A stretch of DNA of 64,000 nt from Bacillota bacterium (GTDB lineage Bacteria > Bacillota > Clostridia > Eubacteriales > Eubacteriaceae), in the NCBI GenBank assembly GCA_018903255.1, contig JAHIQT010000189.1:47168-111167 (forward strand), given 5' to 3'. The number at the start of each line of letters is the position of its first letter. Position 1 is the stretch's first letter. The translations under genes were made by a program, and so were the position numbers. This document shows, piece after piece, positions 51,640 to 60,388 of this stretch. The notes under the pieces are model-generated. The model searched no databases. It saw only the letters and a program-made list of their open reading frames with translations, and was not told the origin of the DNA.

Positions 51640-52314
51640 TTAATCCCCAATTAAATAGCCAACGCCCTTTTTGGTGGCAATAAAATCGGCCAGTCCGGCC
51701 ATCTCCAGTTTTTTGCGCAGCCTGGCAATATTTACTGACAAGGTGTTGTCGTCGATAAAACAATCGCTATCCCAGAGTCGTTTCATGATCACATCGCGTG
51801 ACACCACCTTACCGGTGTTCTCCATCAAAATCTGAAGCATCTTAAACTCATTTTTGCTCAGCTCCACTTTTTGACCGGCATAGCTAATACTGGCATCGCC
51901 GAGATTTAGCATCGCACCCTTGTGTTCAAGCAGATTGACCTGTCCCTGAAAGGAGTAGGTTCGCCGCAGCAGCGCCTGAATTTTTGCCACCACCACCGCC
52001 AGATCAAAGGGCTTGGCAATAAAGTCATCGCCTCCCATATTCATGGCCATCACGATATTCATGTTGTCGCTGGTAGACGAAATAAAGATAATTGGCACCT
52101 TGGAAAGCTTGCGGATTTCACTGCACCAATGGTAGCCGTTAAAAAATGGCAGCGCGATATCCAAAAGAATCAGCTGCGGATCATAAGCCACAAACGCATC
52201 CATAATATGATGAAAATCCGTAACCATTTGGGTTTTTAGCGCCCATTTCTCCAAATGATTTTTGAGCGCCTTGGCAATAATCTGGTCGTCTTCAATAATT
52301 AGTATTTTATACAT
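51640..52314 (-). CDS. BceR-type OmpR-family response regulator
   Basis: MYKILIIEDDQIIAKAL; LILLDIALPFFNGYHWC; C-terminal winged helix. Confidence 0.92.
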   Translation of the reverse strand: MYKILIIEDDQIIAKALKNHLEKWALKTQMVTDFHHIMDAFVAYDPQLILLDIALPFFNGYHWCSEIRKLSKVPIIFISSTSDNMNIVMAMNMGGDDFIAKPFDLAVVVAKIQALLRRTYSFQGQVNLLEHKGAMLNLGDASISYAGQKVELSKNEFKMLQILMENTGKVVSRDVIMKRLWDSDCFIDDNTLSVNIARLRKKLEMAGLADFIATKKGVGYLIGD

Positions 52315-53075
52315 CAATACTCCCAGTTCCGCTGATTCATCTCTTCAATGGTACTGACAACCAGATCGACAAAGATCTCCAGCATCAGTTGACCTTTTTC
52401 AATGCTGGCTTTAGTGGGGTCGCCGGTGGCACCGGTGGCCGTGAGTTCCTTGATATCCCAGATAATGTCAGCTTTTTCGTTAAGGCTGATGATGTTTTCC
52501 GGCACCTGCGAGACTGCCTCTTCGAGATTGACCAGCTCCGGCCGCAAGGCCATCATGATCGAGGTTTCACCTTCGCCACCATGTCCTAGTCCATTCCAGA
52601 CCTCAAAACGGTCACCCATAATTGGTCCAACCTTGGTCCACCAATCCGGCAAATAGAGAAATTTAGCTTCCCGATGGCGATCCTTGACCTTATGGGCGGC
52701 AATTTCTAGCGCCGGAATATTGCCGTCGTGGCCATTTAAGATATAAATCCGTTTGATGCCATTGTTAATAAGACTCTCGAAAATATCCTCAGCGATGGCA
52801 ATTTCTGTTTCATACCGTAGCGTAATCGAGATCGGGTAACGGTTATAATGAATCGATGTGCCAAAGGGGACACAGGGCAGTACCACGACATTGTCAAGCT
52901 TCTGGGCCACGCGTTTGGCGACCTCCGATGGCACGAAAAAATCCGGCCCCAGACAACAGTGCCAACCATGGCTCTCGCAAGAGCCAAAGCTCACAATCGC
53001 GGTTACCTGCTCGGCATTTTTTAAGATCTCCTGAACTTCCCGCGCGGTCATTTCGTTAAGCATTACCTTTTTCAT
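52314..53075 (-). CDS. Creatininase family protein
   Basis: SFGSCESHGWHCCLGPDFFVPSEVAKRVA; YILNGHDGNIPALEIAAHKV; GHGGEGETSIMMAL. Confidence 0.85.
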   Translation of the reverse strand: MKKVMLNEMTAREVQEILKNAEQVTAIVSFGSCESHGWHCCLGPDFFVPSEVAKRVAQKLDNVVVLPCVPFGTSIHYNRYPISITLRYETEIAIAEDIFESLINNGIKRIYILNGHDGNIPALEIAAHKVKDRHREAKFLYLPDWWTKVGPIMGDRFEVWNGLGHGGEGETSIMMALRPELVNLEEAVSQVPENIISLNEKADIIWDIKELTATGATGDPTKASIEKGQLMLEIFVDLVVSTIEEMNQRNWEY

Positions 53076-53188
53076 CCTGCAATTCCTTTCAAATAAAATA
53101 TTTCTTTGAATCAATTTTCGCTAAATCTTTCTCGCTAATCTATATCTACCCAATTTTTCGCCAGTCATTTGAAGGAAGGCTAGTTTTA

Positions 53189-53902
53189 TTAAATCCGCTC
53201 ACTTTCAATCAGCTGTTTAAGTTGACTTAGAAATGCCGCCATCCAGCGATTATCATCAGCAATATACTCTGGGTGGGACAACACCTCTTCTGGTAACTGA
53301 ACAAAATCATCTGGGATCATTTCATCGCCGCAATTTGCAATCAGATCTTTGATAATCGGCAGGGTGTTTTCGAGATGAAACTGAAATCCAAAAACTCTTT
53401 TTTTGTAGACGAAGGCCTGGTTTTCACAGGCCGCACTTGCAGCAATAACAGTTGCGGCCGCAGGCAGGTTAACAAAGGTATCGCCGTGCCAATGAAAAAC
53501 CATCGGATTCTCTGGGAAAAATCCAAACAGCGGCGATGCTTTGGCTGTTTCAGAAAAGGATATCGGGAACCAGCCGATTTCTTTTTGTTTGTTTTGAACC
53601 ACTTTTGCACCGATGATATCGGCAATTAACTGGCTGCCCAAACAGATGCCAATCACCACCTTGTCTCTTTCTATGGCCGCTTTGATCAATTCTTTTTCGG
53701 CTTTCAGCCAGCGGTATTGATCATCCTGATAAATGTTCATCGGTCCGCCCATCACCACCAGCCAGTCAAATTTATTTACCTCCGGCAAAGCTTCATCCTT
53801 ATACAATTGGGTCGAAGAGACAACACAGCGATTGGCTTTTGCCCATTGCAGAATAGAGCCTGGATTTTCAAAGGGAACATGTTGTAAATAGTGGATTCTC
53901 AT
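53189..53902 (-). CDS. Class I glutamine amidotransferase (GMP synthase-like)
   Basis: VVMGGPMNIYQDDQYRWLKAEKELIK; GICLGSQLIA; FGFQFHLE. Confidence 0.88.
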   Translation of the reverse strand: MRIHYLQHVPFENPGSILQWAKANRCVVSSTQLYKDEALPEVNKFDWLVVMGGPMNIYQDDQYRWLKAEKELIKAAIERDKVVIGICLGSQLIADIIGAKVVQNKQKEIGWFPISFSETAKASPLFGFFPENPMVFHWHGDTFVNLPAAATVIAASAACENQAFVYKKRVFGFQFHLENTLPIIKDLIANCGDEMIPDDFVQLPEEVLSHPEYIADDNRWMAAFLSQLKQLIESERI

Positions 53903-54056
53903 TCGCTACCTCCTTCGTTATCTTAGTTTTGTCAGTTTAACCGATTTTGCGACAGACTTCAATGCTGATAAAGACATTGTTTATTGATAATTTGTCTATA
54001 TTAGCATAACATCTGGGTATACAAATAAAAATAAATTAAATTTAGGAGACGTCTTT

Positions 54057-54938
54057 ATGAATCAATTAACAGGATTACTGTATGGGGCATTTTTAGGCGA
54101 TGGCTTTGCTTTAGGTTCACATTGGATTTATGATACAAGTCTTATTGCAAATGAATTCGGGGAAATTGCATCGATCGTTGCACCACTACCCTCGACTTAT
54201 CACAAAACAAAGAAAAAAGGCGATTTTACGCATTACGGCGATCAGAGTTTAGTCGTCTTAAAATCAGTCTCAGAAATGGATGGTTTCTATCTGGAAAAAT
54301 TAAAACAGGACTGGCTCGCTTATATGTCTGACTATGATGGTTACCTTGATAAAGCCTCAAAGGAGAGTCTCGAGCTTCTTTCAGTCGAGAATAATCTCGG
54401 TTCACCATCTGATGAGCTTGGCGGTTTTGCTATCCTTGCGCCAATTATTGTTAAGTACCATCAAGATCCGCGTTTAAAGGAATATATTGAAGCGACCATC
54501 CGCCTGACCCATAACAATGATCTGGTCATCGAGATGGCAATTTTTTATACCAATGTTATTTTAAAAATTTTAGCCGGCGCTCGCCCTTATGATGCCATCG
54601 AAGCCTTGGCACCCCGTGCCGGCAAGCTGATTAATCAGTCTTTTCAAGCAGCCGTTAAAAATATCAATGATTCCGCTGTTGAATTTATCACTAAAAATGG
54701 CCAATCCTGCCATGGTAAGCACGCCTTTCCCAGCTCGCTTTTTGTGATCCTCAAAAATCAGGATCATTTCAAAGCAGCGTTGACCGATAACGTTATGGGC
54801 GGTGGCGATTCCGCTGCTAGAGGGATGATCATTGGGATGATTTTGGGTGCCTATCTCGGTTATGACGCCCTTCCCAAAGAGTGGCTCAATGAGCTAAACC
54901 ATCTGCCAGAAATTAACCGTTACGCCGCTTTATTGTAA
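54057..54938 (+). CDS. ADP-ribosylglycohydrolase family protein (divergent)
   Basis: GLLYGAFLGDGFALGSHWIYD; C-terminal GGGDSAARGMIIGMILGA. Confidence 0.75.
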   Translation: MNQLTGLLYGAFLGDGFALGSHWIYDTSLIANEFGEIASIVAPLPSTYHKTKKKGDFTHYGDQSLVVLKSVSEMDGFYLEKLKQDWLAYMSDYDGYLDKASKESLELLSVENNLGSPSDELGGFAILAPIIVKYHQDPRLKEYIEATIRLTHNNDLVIEMAIFYTNVILKILAGARPYDAIEALAPRAGKLINQSFQAAVKNINDSAVEFITKNGQSCHGKHAFPSSLFVILKNQDHFKAALTDNVMGGGDSAARGMIIGMILGAYLGYDALPKEWLNELNHLPEINRYAALL

Positions 54939-54997
54939 CTCGGTTTACGGTATTTTACCTCTTTCTGGATCGGGCTTTCTTTTTGGCAGTTTTTGAA

Positions 54998-55037
54998 CAT
55001 GAAAAAAGCGTATCGAATCCAGATACGCTTTTTCATG
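54998..55037. terminator. Bidirectional terminator
   Basis: catgaaaaaagcgtatcgaatccagatacgctttttcatg. Confidence 0.8.
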
Positions 55038-55301
55038 CTCAGATTTTTGGCCAGAAAAATCTGAGTCGAGGAATAATAAACTCTATCAAAAATGTAAATT
55101 AATGAAAGCAAGGTAAATTCGGGGATGTCACACACCATCCCCGAGGAAGGGCATTAAATACTGACTTGGAGATGTCCTGCTATTCGAAGAGATTCTACGA
55201 TTGGTTAGGAGAAATTAACCAACTCCCAAGAATCACACACTTCCTGGGTTCGTAAGCAGTGACCAACGACAAGCTGGCGTGTCATTGGTTATTGCAATAC
55301 G

Positions 55302-55330
55302 AAAAAAATCCTTCTCCAATGGAGAAGGAT
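55302..55330 (-). terminator. Terminator in the expression platform of the second cobalamin riboswitch
   Basis: Minus strand ATCCTTCTCCATTGGAGAAGGATTTTTTT. Confidence 0.85.
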
Positions 55331-55394
55331 AAAAGAATCATACTTACAAATTTAAATATAATGCTCTCACAGTCCTCTAAATCGGAGGTTGTTA

Positions 55395-55550
55395 AGAAAT
55401 CACTACAAACAGGTCTTCTGGCTCAACAATCAACTTTCCATCTCCCTTCCCGCTAATTTCTTAACAGTGGTTATGAGACGGTCATCATGTTTTACAGCTG
55501 CGATTACAGCAAAGGATTTACACCTTTTTCCCTTGAATATAGGACAAGTT
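55395..55550 (-). promoter_or_regulatory. Cobalamin riboswitch (second copy)
   Basis: Minus strand aagggaaaaaggtgtaaatcctttgctgtaatcgcagctgtaa...ataaccactg...gcgggaagggagatgg...gagccagaagacctgt. Confidence 0.87.
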
Positions 55551-55568
55551 CACTATTTAATTAAATTC

Positions 55569-55597
55569 ATTCTACACTAACAAGCTGTGCTTGTCAA
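55569..55597 (-). promoter_or_regulatory. Sigma-A-type promoter of the second cobalamin riboswitch
   Basis: Minus strand TTGACA - 17 nt - TAGAAT (55597-55592 and 55574-55569). Confidence 0.75.
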
Positions 55598-55722
55598 TAG
55601 CCGTTTGTTATAAAAACCGAATTAAAACATGTCATAAATTGAACTGGCACAGCAGTTTTGCGGGCGATTGATAATCGCCCCTTCATGACGTTATTTTATT
55701 AAACTTATATCGTTTGCTTGTT

Positions 55723-56301
55723 TTACTTCACATCACCGGTGATAATAAAAATCGGGTTAGACGCCTTGAGCATGGTTAAGCCGCCAATCCCTTCGCCCCG
55801 GCTGATCCCTACCTGAATCAGTTCGACATTGTCAAAGTAGTGGTTCATCAGGGTAGTCGCCTGGGCGGCGTTCTCCAGGGTAACAAAATTGGCGATCACC
55901 CGGCCACCGGCTCGGATATTGGCCTTACACCACTGAAAGAGTCCTTCGATATTACCACCAGAGCCACCAATGATCACCCGATCGACGGGCTCTTTAATCT
56001 CAGCCAGTACTTCTGGTGCTTTACCGGGAATAATCACGACGTTGTCGGCACCAAAATGGGCTTTGTTTTTTTGCACCAGCTCCAGTGCCGTTGCCTTGGC
56101 TTCGACGGCATAGACCTTGCCATTTTCAGCGGCATAGGCGGCTTCCATGGTCAGACCGCCGGTACCGGCACCGATATCTACCACCACATCGCCAGCATTG
56201 ATTGCCAGCAGCGAAATGGTCAGAATCCGGATTTCGCGTTTGGTCATCGGAGCCTTGCCGCGAAGATAGGCCTCGTCCTTGTATCCTGCAATCTTACTCA
56301 T
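55723..56301 (-). CDS. cbiT: Cobalt-precorrin-6B C15-methyltransferase (decarboxylating)
   Basis: MTKREIRILTISLLAINAGDVVVDIGAGTGGLTMEAA. Confidence 0.92.
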   Translation of the reverse strand: MSKIAGYKDEAYLRGKAPMTKREIRILTISLLAINAGDVVVDIGAGTGGLTMEAAYAAENGKVYAVEAKATALELVQKNKAHFGADNVVIIPGKAPEVLAEIKEPVDRVIIGGSGGNIEGLFQWCKANIRAGGRVIANFVTLENAAQATTLMNHYFDNVELIQVGISRGEGIGGLTMLKASNPIFIITGDVK

Positions 56302-56920
56302 TGATGACCACCACGACTGCCAGTCCTTCCTCCTGATAGGTCAGGGCTTCTGCTACCGTTAAGCGGGTTATCTTTTCATTGGGATAGGATAACTCTTCAC
56401 CGACATATAGCATGCTGTTTGCACAACCAGCCAATTGGAGCGTTCTGGCAATAAAGGCGGTATTATTATTTTTGTCGGTCAAAATACCCAGCTTTTTACT
56501 TTCAGTCAAGGCTGCCGCCAAATCCTGATCGCGGCCATGAAGGCTGATCAGCTTGGCATCTTCCCAGCTGATTGCCAGTTTGGCAAAAAAATACTGCAGC
56601 GAGCTGATCCCGGGGATACAAACAATGTCCTTTTCCGGCACCACTTTTTTGGCATAGGTCAGCAGACTATAAAAGCCGCAGTCGCCGGAAACAACCAGGG
56701 CAGTCTTTCGGCTTCGATACACCTGGGCAACTTCATTCATCAGCTCGCTCAGGGGCCTCCCCTTTCCGATAAATAGCATTTTCTTTCCGGTGCTATCAAA
56801 GCTTTCCGCATGGCGGGTCCCACAGAGAATCACTTCCGCCGCGGCAATTTCTTTTAATGCCTTCGGTAATATATAATCCGGATGTCCCGGTCCCAGTCCA
56901 ATTATTTTTAATGGGTACAT
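56294..56920 (-). CDS. cbiE: Cobalt-precorrin-7 C5-methyltransferase
   Basis: IIGLGPGHPDYILPKALKEI; VSGDCGFYSLLTY; LISLHGRDQDL. Confidence 0.92.
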   Translation of the reverse strand: MYPLKIIGLGPGHPDYILPKALKEIAAAEVILCGTRHAESFDSTGKKMLFIGKGRPLSELMNEVAQVYRSRKTALVVSGDCGFYSLLTYAKKVVPEKDIVCIPGISSLQYFFAKLAISWEDAKLISLHGRDQDLAAALTESKKLGILTDKNNNTAFIARTLQLAGCANSMLYVGEELSYPNEKITRLTVAEALTYQEEGLAVVVVINE

Positions 56921-58053
56921 AATTCTTTCCTCAACTCTTCTGCGTCTTTGCTTTGTCCTAAAAAGCCATGGATCTTGGAAAACAGTACTACTTCGATTTC
57001 AATGGTTCGATAAACCCGATCGCTGACCTTTTTCTTGACAACCTCGGCCAGATGATTAAAATAGTCCGGCAAATTTTCGGCCAGAATTAAATCAGTAGCT
57101 TCGTCGGTGGTTTTGGCGGTCATAATTTTTGCCATCGTTTCCCGGCTTGCCCCAAGCAAACCGGCGTGGGCGGTCAAAATTTCCATCCGGCCGTCGGCAA
57201 CACTGCTATGGGTATTAAAAATCCCGCCGGCCAGCTTGACCAGTTTTCCCAGATGGCCAATCAAGAGAATCTTATCAAAGCCAATCCGTTCAGCCTCATC
57301 GAGCATAAAGCCGATGTAATTACTGGTTTTTACCAGGACATTTTCAGAAAGTCCCAGTTCTTCTGAAAAATCTTTCCCGTAATTACCAGGGACAAAGATG
57401 ATTTCTTTAAAGCCCCTGGCATGGAGTACCGAGAGTTCCAGTTTTAGCGACGCCTTCAGGGCATCTTCACTCATCGGCTCGACAATCCCCGAAGTGCCGA
57501 TAATCGACAGCCCCCCTTTAATCCCCAGCTTGGGATTAAAGGTACGCTTGGCCAGCTCGACACCCTGGGGAATCGACAGCTCGACCCGCCAGCCTTTGGG
57601 TAAATCAGGGCGCTCTTTGACGGCCTCAGCAGCCAAAACCGCGTTAATCTCCTGGCTAATCATTTCCCTTGGAATCGGATTAATGGCCGGTTGGCCCGGT
57701 GGAATACTGAGTCCCACCGAGGTCACGGTTCCGACCCCCATGCCGGCGGCAAAAGTGATCCCTTCCTGATCTGATGGGGTGATTTTGGAAAAGACCTTGA
57801 CCCCATTGGTCACATCCGGGTCATCCCCGGAGTCTTTAATCACGGAACAGGAGGCTTCCTTTTCTGAAAAAATCTGATCGTGGAGCAGCAGCTCCAGGGT
57901 CCAGCCCTTGGGGGTATTGATTTCAATGGTTTCCCACTTTTTTTGATTTAAAAACATTAACAGCGCCGCTTTGGTTGCCGCGGTAGCACAAGAACCAGTG
58001 GTATAACCATAGCTCAAGCTTTTGCCATTTTTTTCAATGGTTTTATTTAACAT
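56908..58053 (-). CDS. cbiD: Cobalt-precorrin-5B C1-methyltransferase
   Basis: YGYTTGSCATAATKAALLML-like motif; DSGDDPDVTNG; GTSGIVEPMSEDAL. Confidence 0.95.
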   Translation of the reverse strand: MLNKTIEKNGKSLSYGYTTGSCATAATKAALLMFLNQKKWETIEINTPKGWTLELLLHDQIFSEKEASCSVIKDSGDDPDVTNGVKVFSKITPSDQEGITFAAGMGVGTVTSVGLSIPPGQPAINPIPREMISQEINAVLAAEAVKERPDLPKGWRVELSIPQGVELAKRTFNPKLGIKGGLSIIGTSGIVEPMSEDALKASLKLELSVLHARGFKEIIFVPGNYGKDFSEELGLSENVLVKTSNYIGFMLDEAERIGFDKILLIGHLGKLVKLAGGIFNTHSSVADGRMEILTAHAGLLGASRETMAKIMTAKTTDEATDLILAENLPDYFNHLAEVVKKKVSDRVYRTIEIEVVLFSKIHGFLGQSKDAEELRKELCTH

Positions 58054-58065
58054 TGTTTACCTCCC

Positions 58066-58806
58066 TTACTGAAGGGGATAATTTTTTTTGATTAATAAGG
58101 TCGATAAATATGGGATTTTACCTTTTAAGACTTCAATATCCCGGACTACCTGCTGGCTTTCCATGCCGATGTTGGAGACCAGCACAAAGCTTTTTTCCAA
58201 GCCACGGGCTTCCAGCTCTTCGGCCATCCAGACATTGTTGGCCGAAATTTTCATCACCACGATGTTCTGGTGAGCATCCAGAATCGCCCGGATTTCTTCT
58301 ACTGGCTGGGTCATCGCGACAATCCCCAGAGATTCTTCTCCCTGAGTCAGGGGAATATTGAGTTGTGCCCCAAGATTACAAAATGACGGCACTCCGGACA
58401 GGGTGATCACTTCGATATCGCGTTTTAACAAATATTCCATTACATAAGAGTAGGTACTAAAGACCATTGGATCACCCAGGGTAATAAAGGCCACGTCCTT
58501 GCCCTGGTTCAGCAGCACTTCTATTTCATCGGCATTGATCTTCCATTGTTTTTGCAGGGCTTCCCGTTCCTGTGACAGCGAGATCATCGGAAAATTCATT
58601 TCGATAACCTTTGATAGATCAGCGATATGACTTTTGACAATTTCAAAGGCGACACTGGTGCTGCCCATTTTTTTGACGGGGGTAATTACCCTATCACAGG
58701 CATCTAAAAGCTTAGCGGCTTTAACGGTAAGCAGATCAGGATCGCCGGGACCAACCCCGATGCCATAAAAGATTCCTTTTTTTGCTACGGTCATCATCCT
58801 TACCAT
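58066..58806 (-). CDS. cbiL: Precorrin-2/cobalt-factor II C20-methyltransferase
   Basis: FYGIGVGPGDPDLLTVKAAKLL; ITLGDPMVFSTYSYVMEYL. Confidence 0.93.
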   Translation of the reverse strand: MVRMMTVAKKGIFYGIGVGPGDPDLLTVKAAKLLDACDRVITPVKKMGSTSVAFEIVKSHIADLSKVIEMNFPMISLSQEREALQKQWKINADEIEVLLNQGKDVAFITLGDPMVFSTYSYVMEYLLKRDIEVITLSGVPSFCNLGAQLNIPLTQGEESLGIVAMTQPVEEIRAILDAHQNIVVMKISANNVWMAEELEARGLEKSFVLVSNIGMESQQVVRDIEVLKGKIPYLSTLLIKKNYPLQ

Positions 58807-59429
58807 TCCCTTCCCAGTTGATAAAGCATGGCGTTAAGAATGGCGGCCACCACCGGGCTGCCGCCTTTGCGGCCGTTAATCCGAATGGCTGGGCTGTCGA
58901 TCTGGTCCAAGGCTTCCTTGGATTCGGCCGCCCCGACAAAACCGATTGGAGCACCGATGATCAGGGCTGGTTTAGATGTGCCCAGCTTAACCTGTTCAAT
59001 CAGGGTATATAAAGCGGTTGGGGCATTACCAATGGCAAAGATGCCGACGCTGTCGTCCTGCAAGGCTTTTTCCATGCTGACGGTCGACCGGGTCACTCCC
59101 CGCTTCTTGGCTTCTGCGGCGACATCGGCGTCGTGGACAAAATTGACAATTTCAATGCCGTGATCAGCCAGCGCTTTTTTATTAACGGCGACTTGAATCA
59201 TCCGGGTGTCGGCATAGATTTTCTTGCCCTGTTTCAGGGCTTCCATGCCACTCTCATAGCCGTTGTTTAAAATTTCCAGTAAATCGGCATATTCAAAATC
59301 AGCGGTGGTATGAATGATCCGTTTGACCATCGGGGCAATCGCTTCCGGGAAAACCTTGTCGCCCATTTCGGCGGTAATAATCTCAAAACTACGTTCTTCA
59401 ATTTCTTGGGGGTTGTTAATATATTCCAT
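58800..59429 (-). CDS. cbiC: Precorrin-8X methylmutase
   Basis: IEERSFEIITAEMG; IGAPIGFVGAAESKEAL; GRKGGSPVVAAILNAML. Confidence 0.94.
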   Translation of the reverse strand: MEYINNPQEIEERSFEIITAEMGDKVFPEAIAPMVKRIIHTTADFEYADLLEILNNGYESGMEALKQGKKIYADTRMIQVAVNKKALADHGIEIVNFVHDADVAAEAKKRGVTRSTVSMEKALQDDSVGIFAIGNAPTALYTLIEQVKLGTSKPALIIGAPIGFVGAAESKEALDQIDSPAIRINGRKGGSPVVAAILNAMLYQLGREW

Positions 59430-59503
59430 TTTTTCTCACTTTCATGCATGCATTTTTTGTTTTTGTTTCTGTTTTTATTTCCTTATAAAGCAAAACTTTA
59501 TGA

Positions 59504-60388
59504 TCACACCGCTACGGTGGTAATTTTTATTCCTCCCGGTATCAGGTGATTTCGGTATACCGCGGCGTAGGCCGATTCAGGAACAACCTGCTTGAATGCC
59601 CTTAAAAAGGCTTCCTCCTGAAAATCACCATTGTCATACATGACCCCAATCACCGTACCGCTGTGACCGATGACCGTTCCTAAACCGCCAAAATCCTGGG
59701 ATAGTCCAATTAGATCATCGAGATAATTTTTTCTTAAGCGTTTTTGGTTAAGGATCGCGCTTTGGGTGCAGGCCGCGCCAATATCCTTGAGGCTTTTGGT
59801 GCGCACCCCTTTTTCAAATTGGGCGACAATTTCGGCAAAGCTTTCTAAGTCATCGGGGGAATAGTCATCCTGACTTTCATTAAAGGTCATCGTGTCAATG
59901 CCGCCGTGAAAATCAATAACGATGATATCCGCTGCCACGGTGCCATCAAATTCCTTTAGTACTGAGCCGCTGAGGTGATTAAAAAGGTTCAAGCCCTCAA
60001 ACATCAAATTATCTGACGGTTCAATGACGGTGCAAAGCCAACCAATTTCCTTTGGTTTCAGATCCAGGCCAAAATAAGCAGAAAGCCCGGCGGCCATTCC
60101 GGCAATGTCGGCGGTGCTACTGGCCATCCCCTTTTCCAGGGGAATGTCACTGTCCATGGTAACATGCAGATGCTTTTTTTCTTGTGTTGGAATCGCATAG
60201 CGCCGAAAAACTTCTGCCACCAGTTTTTGGGTTTTGGGTTTTAACAGCCCCAGATTCCCCGGACCTTCTTCAATGATAATCCGCGAATAGCGGTCAATCG
60301 GGCTCGATACCAGGCAGGGATTGCCATCATACCAGCCCTGAATATATTCGCCGCAGGTGCCCGGGGTTTCAACCTTAACCCGCCTCAT
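59504..60388 (-). CDS. pduX: GHMP kinase, L-threonine kinase (PduX-like)
   Basis: PGTCGEYIQGWYDGNPCLVSSPIDRYS; PLEKGMASSTADIAGMAAGL; in cobalamin operon. Confidence 0.82.
   Translation of the reverse strand: MRRVKVETPGTCGEYIQGWYDGNPCLVSSPIDRYSRIIIEEGPGNLGLLKPKTQKLVAEVFRRYAIPTQEKKHLHVTMDSDIPLEKGMASSTADIAGMAAGLSAYFGLDLKPKEIGWLCTVIEPSDNLMFEGLNLFNHLSGSVLKEFDGTVAADIIVIDFHGGIDTMTFNESQDDYSPDDLESFAEIVAQFEKGVRTKSLKDIGAACTQSAILNQKRLRKNYLDDLIGLSQDFGGLGTVIGHSGTVIGVMYDNGDFQEEAFLRAFKQVVPESAYAAVYRNHLIPGGIKITTVAV

Larger units (their letters stand above)
54998..55562 (-). ncRNA. Candidate cobalamin-riboswitch-controlled non-coding RNA
   Basis: Minus-strand promoter, cobalamin aptamer and terminator, then stem-loops (55120-55143, 55200-55223, 55225-55248, 55262-55289, 55038-55065) up to the terminator at 54998-55037; no co-directional CDS. 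Confidence 0.5.

Noticed and set aside
54920-55138. 72-aa minus-strand ORF as the gene controlled by the second riboswitch
   Set aside because: Overlaps two strong hairpins/terminator sequences and the 3' end of the plus-strand gene; no RBS or recognisable protein features
55120-55289. ANTAR-type dual hairpins (as in EutV-binding Rli55/EutX) downstream of the orphan cobalamin riboswitch
   Set aside because: Loops are 8 nt and do not show the A1/G4 hexaloop signature; no ANTAR protein is in the window. The analogy is retained only at the level of riboswitch-controlled RNA.
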